Shown piece after piece: positions 32,263 through 32,501 of a stretch of DNA of 32,501 nt. Position numbers and translations under genes: made by a program. The DNA lies in the NCBI GenBank assembly GCA_944372665.1, contig CALVZV010000014.1, forward strand, positions 1-32,501, in the 5' to 3' direction. Under the pieces are notes generated by a model. It worked only from the letters and a program-made list of their open reading frames with translations. It had not been told where the DNA came from and did not search any database. The DNA is from an uncultured Clostridia bacterium. GTDB taxonomy: Bacteria > Bacillota > Clostridia > Christensenellales > DTU072. How positions within the stretch are numbered: the stretch's first letter is position 1; every line of letters begins with the position of its first letter.

Positions 32263-32501
32263 ATGTTTTCTGATACCAGAAAAGCTTTAGTGTTGGATTG
32301 CTGCCGAAAGCTTTATGAGCATAATCTGACGATACCCGGCGACGTTGTAAGTCTTAGAACGGATGACGGGATGCTGATTGCAGGCAGCGGCAAAAACGCC
32401 GACGATATGACGGAACAGGACGTCCGTTTCGTCGGCAAGAACGCCGCGGCGAACGCGACGGAGGCGTTGCACCTTGCCGTTTACGGCACCCGCGAGGATA
32501 T
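32263..32501 (+). CDS. Class II aldolase/adducin-family protein (N-terminal part)
   Basis: 79 complete codons up to the window edge. The pattern LYEHNLTIPGDVVSLRTDDG, then MLIAGSGKNADDMTEQDV, then EALHLAVYGTRED is the start of the class II aldolase/adducin fold, where the G-x-x-S-x-R and SG segments bind the substrate phosphate and the later part supplies the zinc ligands. The zinc-binding H-x-H and its acid lie beyond the edge. Such enzymes cleave or epimerise sugar phosphates such as fuculose-1-phosphate or ribulose-5-phosphate. GGGAGGAGG at 32244-32252 precedes the ATG by 10 bases. The neighbour is the class III aminotransferase, with which it may share a pathway. Confidence 0.75.
   Translation, partial: MFSDTRKALVLDCCRKLYEHNLTIPGDVVSLRTDDGMLIAGSGKNADDMTEQDVRFVGKNAAANATEALHLAVYGTRED

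Overview
The window looks like a chromosomal segment of an uncultured gut-type Firmicute, most likely class Clostridia. Support comes from strong GGAGG-type ribosome binding sites, near-consensus sigma-A promoters whose boxes are all 17 bases apart, short-stem terminators with T-runs, lipoprotein signal peptides, and very large Gram-positive-style surface proteins built from GLUG, Ig-like and MBG/YDG-like modules. The lineage is inferred from gene style only; there is no rRNA or other marker. I found no tRNA, rRNA, CRISPR array, transposase or integrase.

Layout. (1) 1-3660: a truncated minus-strand gene with an exported-type N-terminus, a glycerophosphodiesterase-like protein, then on the minus strand an acidic lipoprotein and a small gene. 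Each of these two carries an apparent one-base frameshift, and they share an unusual promoter pattern. An HGGGW-type alpha/beta hydrolase follows. (2) 3690-5485: two plus-strand units, a LOG/TIGR00725 nucleotide-binding-type protein and a signal-peptidase-I-like membrane protein that seems to lack its catalytic serine. (3) 5574-12830: a three-gene transcription unit with a clear promoter and terminators, made of a membrane-anchored GLUG protein, a GH2 beta-galactosidase and a divergent DUF6067-type protein overlapping it by ATGA. (4) 12871-18782: a monocistronic 1917-residue cell-surface protein. (5) 18843-26776: a seven-gene operon: citrate synthase, GH20 hexosaminidase, a small beta-type domain protein, a PHP phosphoesterase, a compact GDPD, a Gfo/Idh/MocA oxidoreductase and a six-hairpin-type glycosidase. 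From gene four onward the genes are joined by ATGA or longer overlaps. (6) 26800-32501: a 1256-residue exported Ig-like/MBG protein, a HemL-like class III aminotransferase and the start of a class II aldolase.

How it may work together. The glycosidases have no signal peptides and should act in the cytoplasm on imported oligosaccharides. Three large exported proteins sit between the enzyme genes and could act at the surface in adhesion or glycan contact. The seven-gene operon combines amino-sugar cleavage with two phosphoesterase families and a sugar dehydrogenase-type enzyme. I infer an intracellular route for a phosphodiester-decorated amino-sugar glycan; no transporter for it lies in the window. 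All family calls are from recognition of motifs by eye, without database searches.
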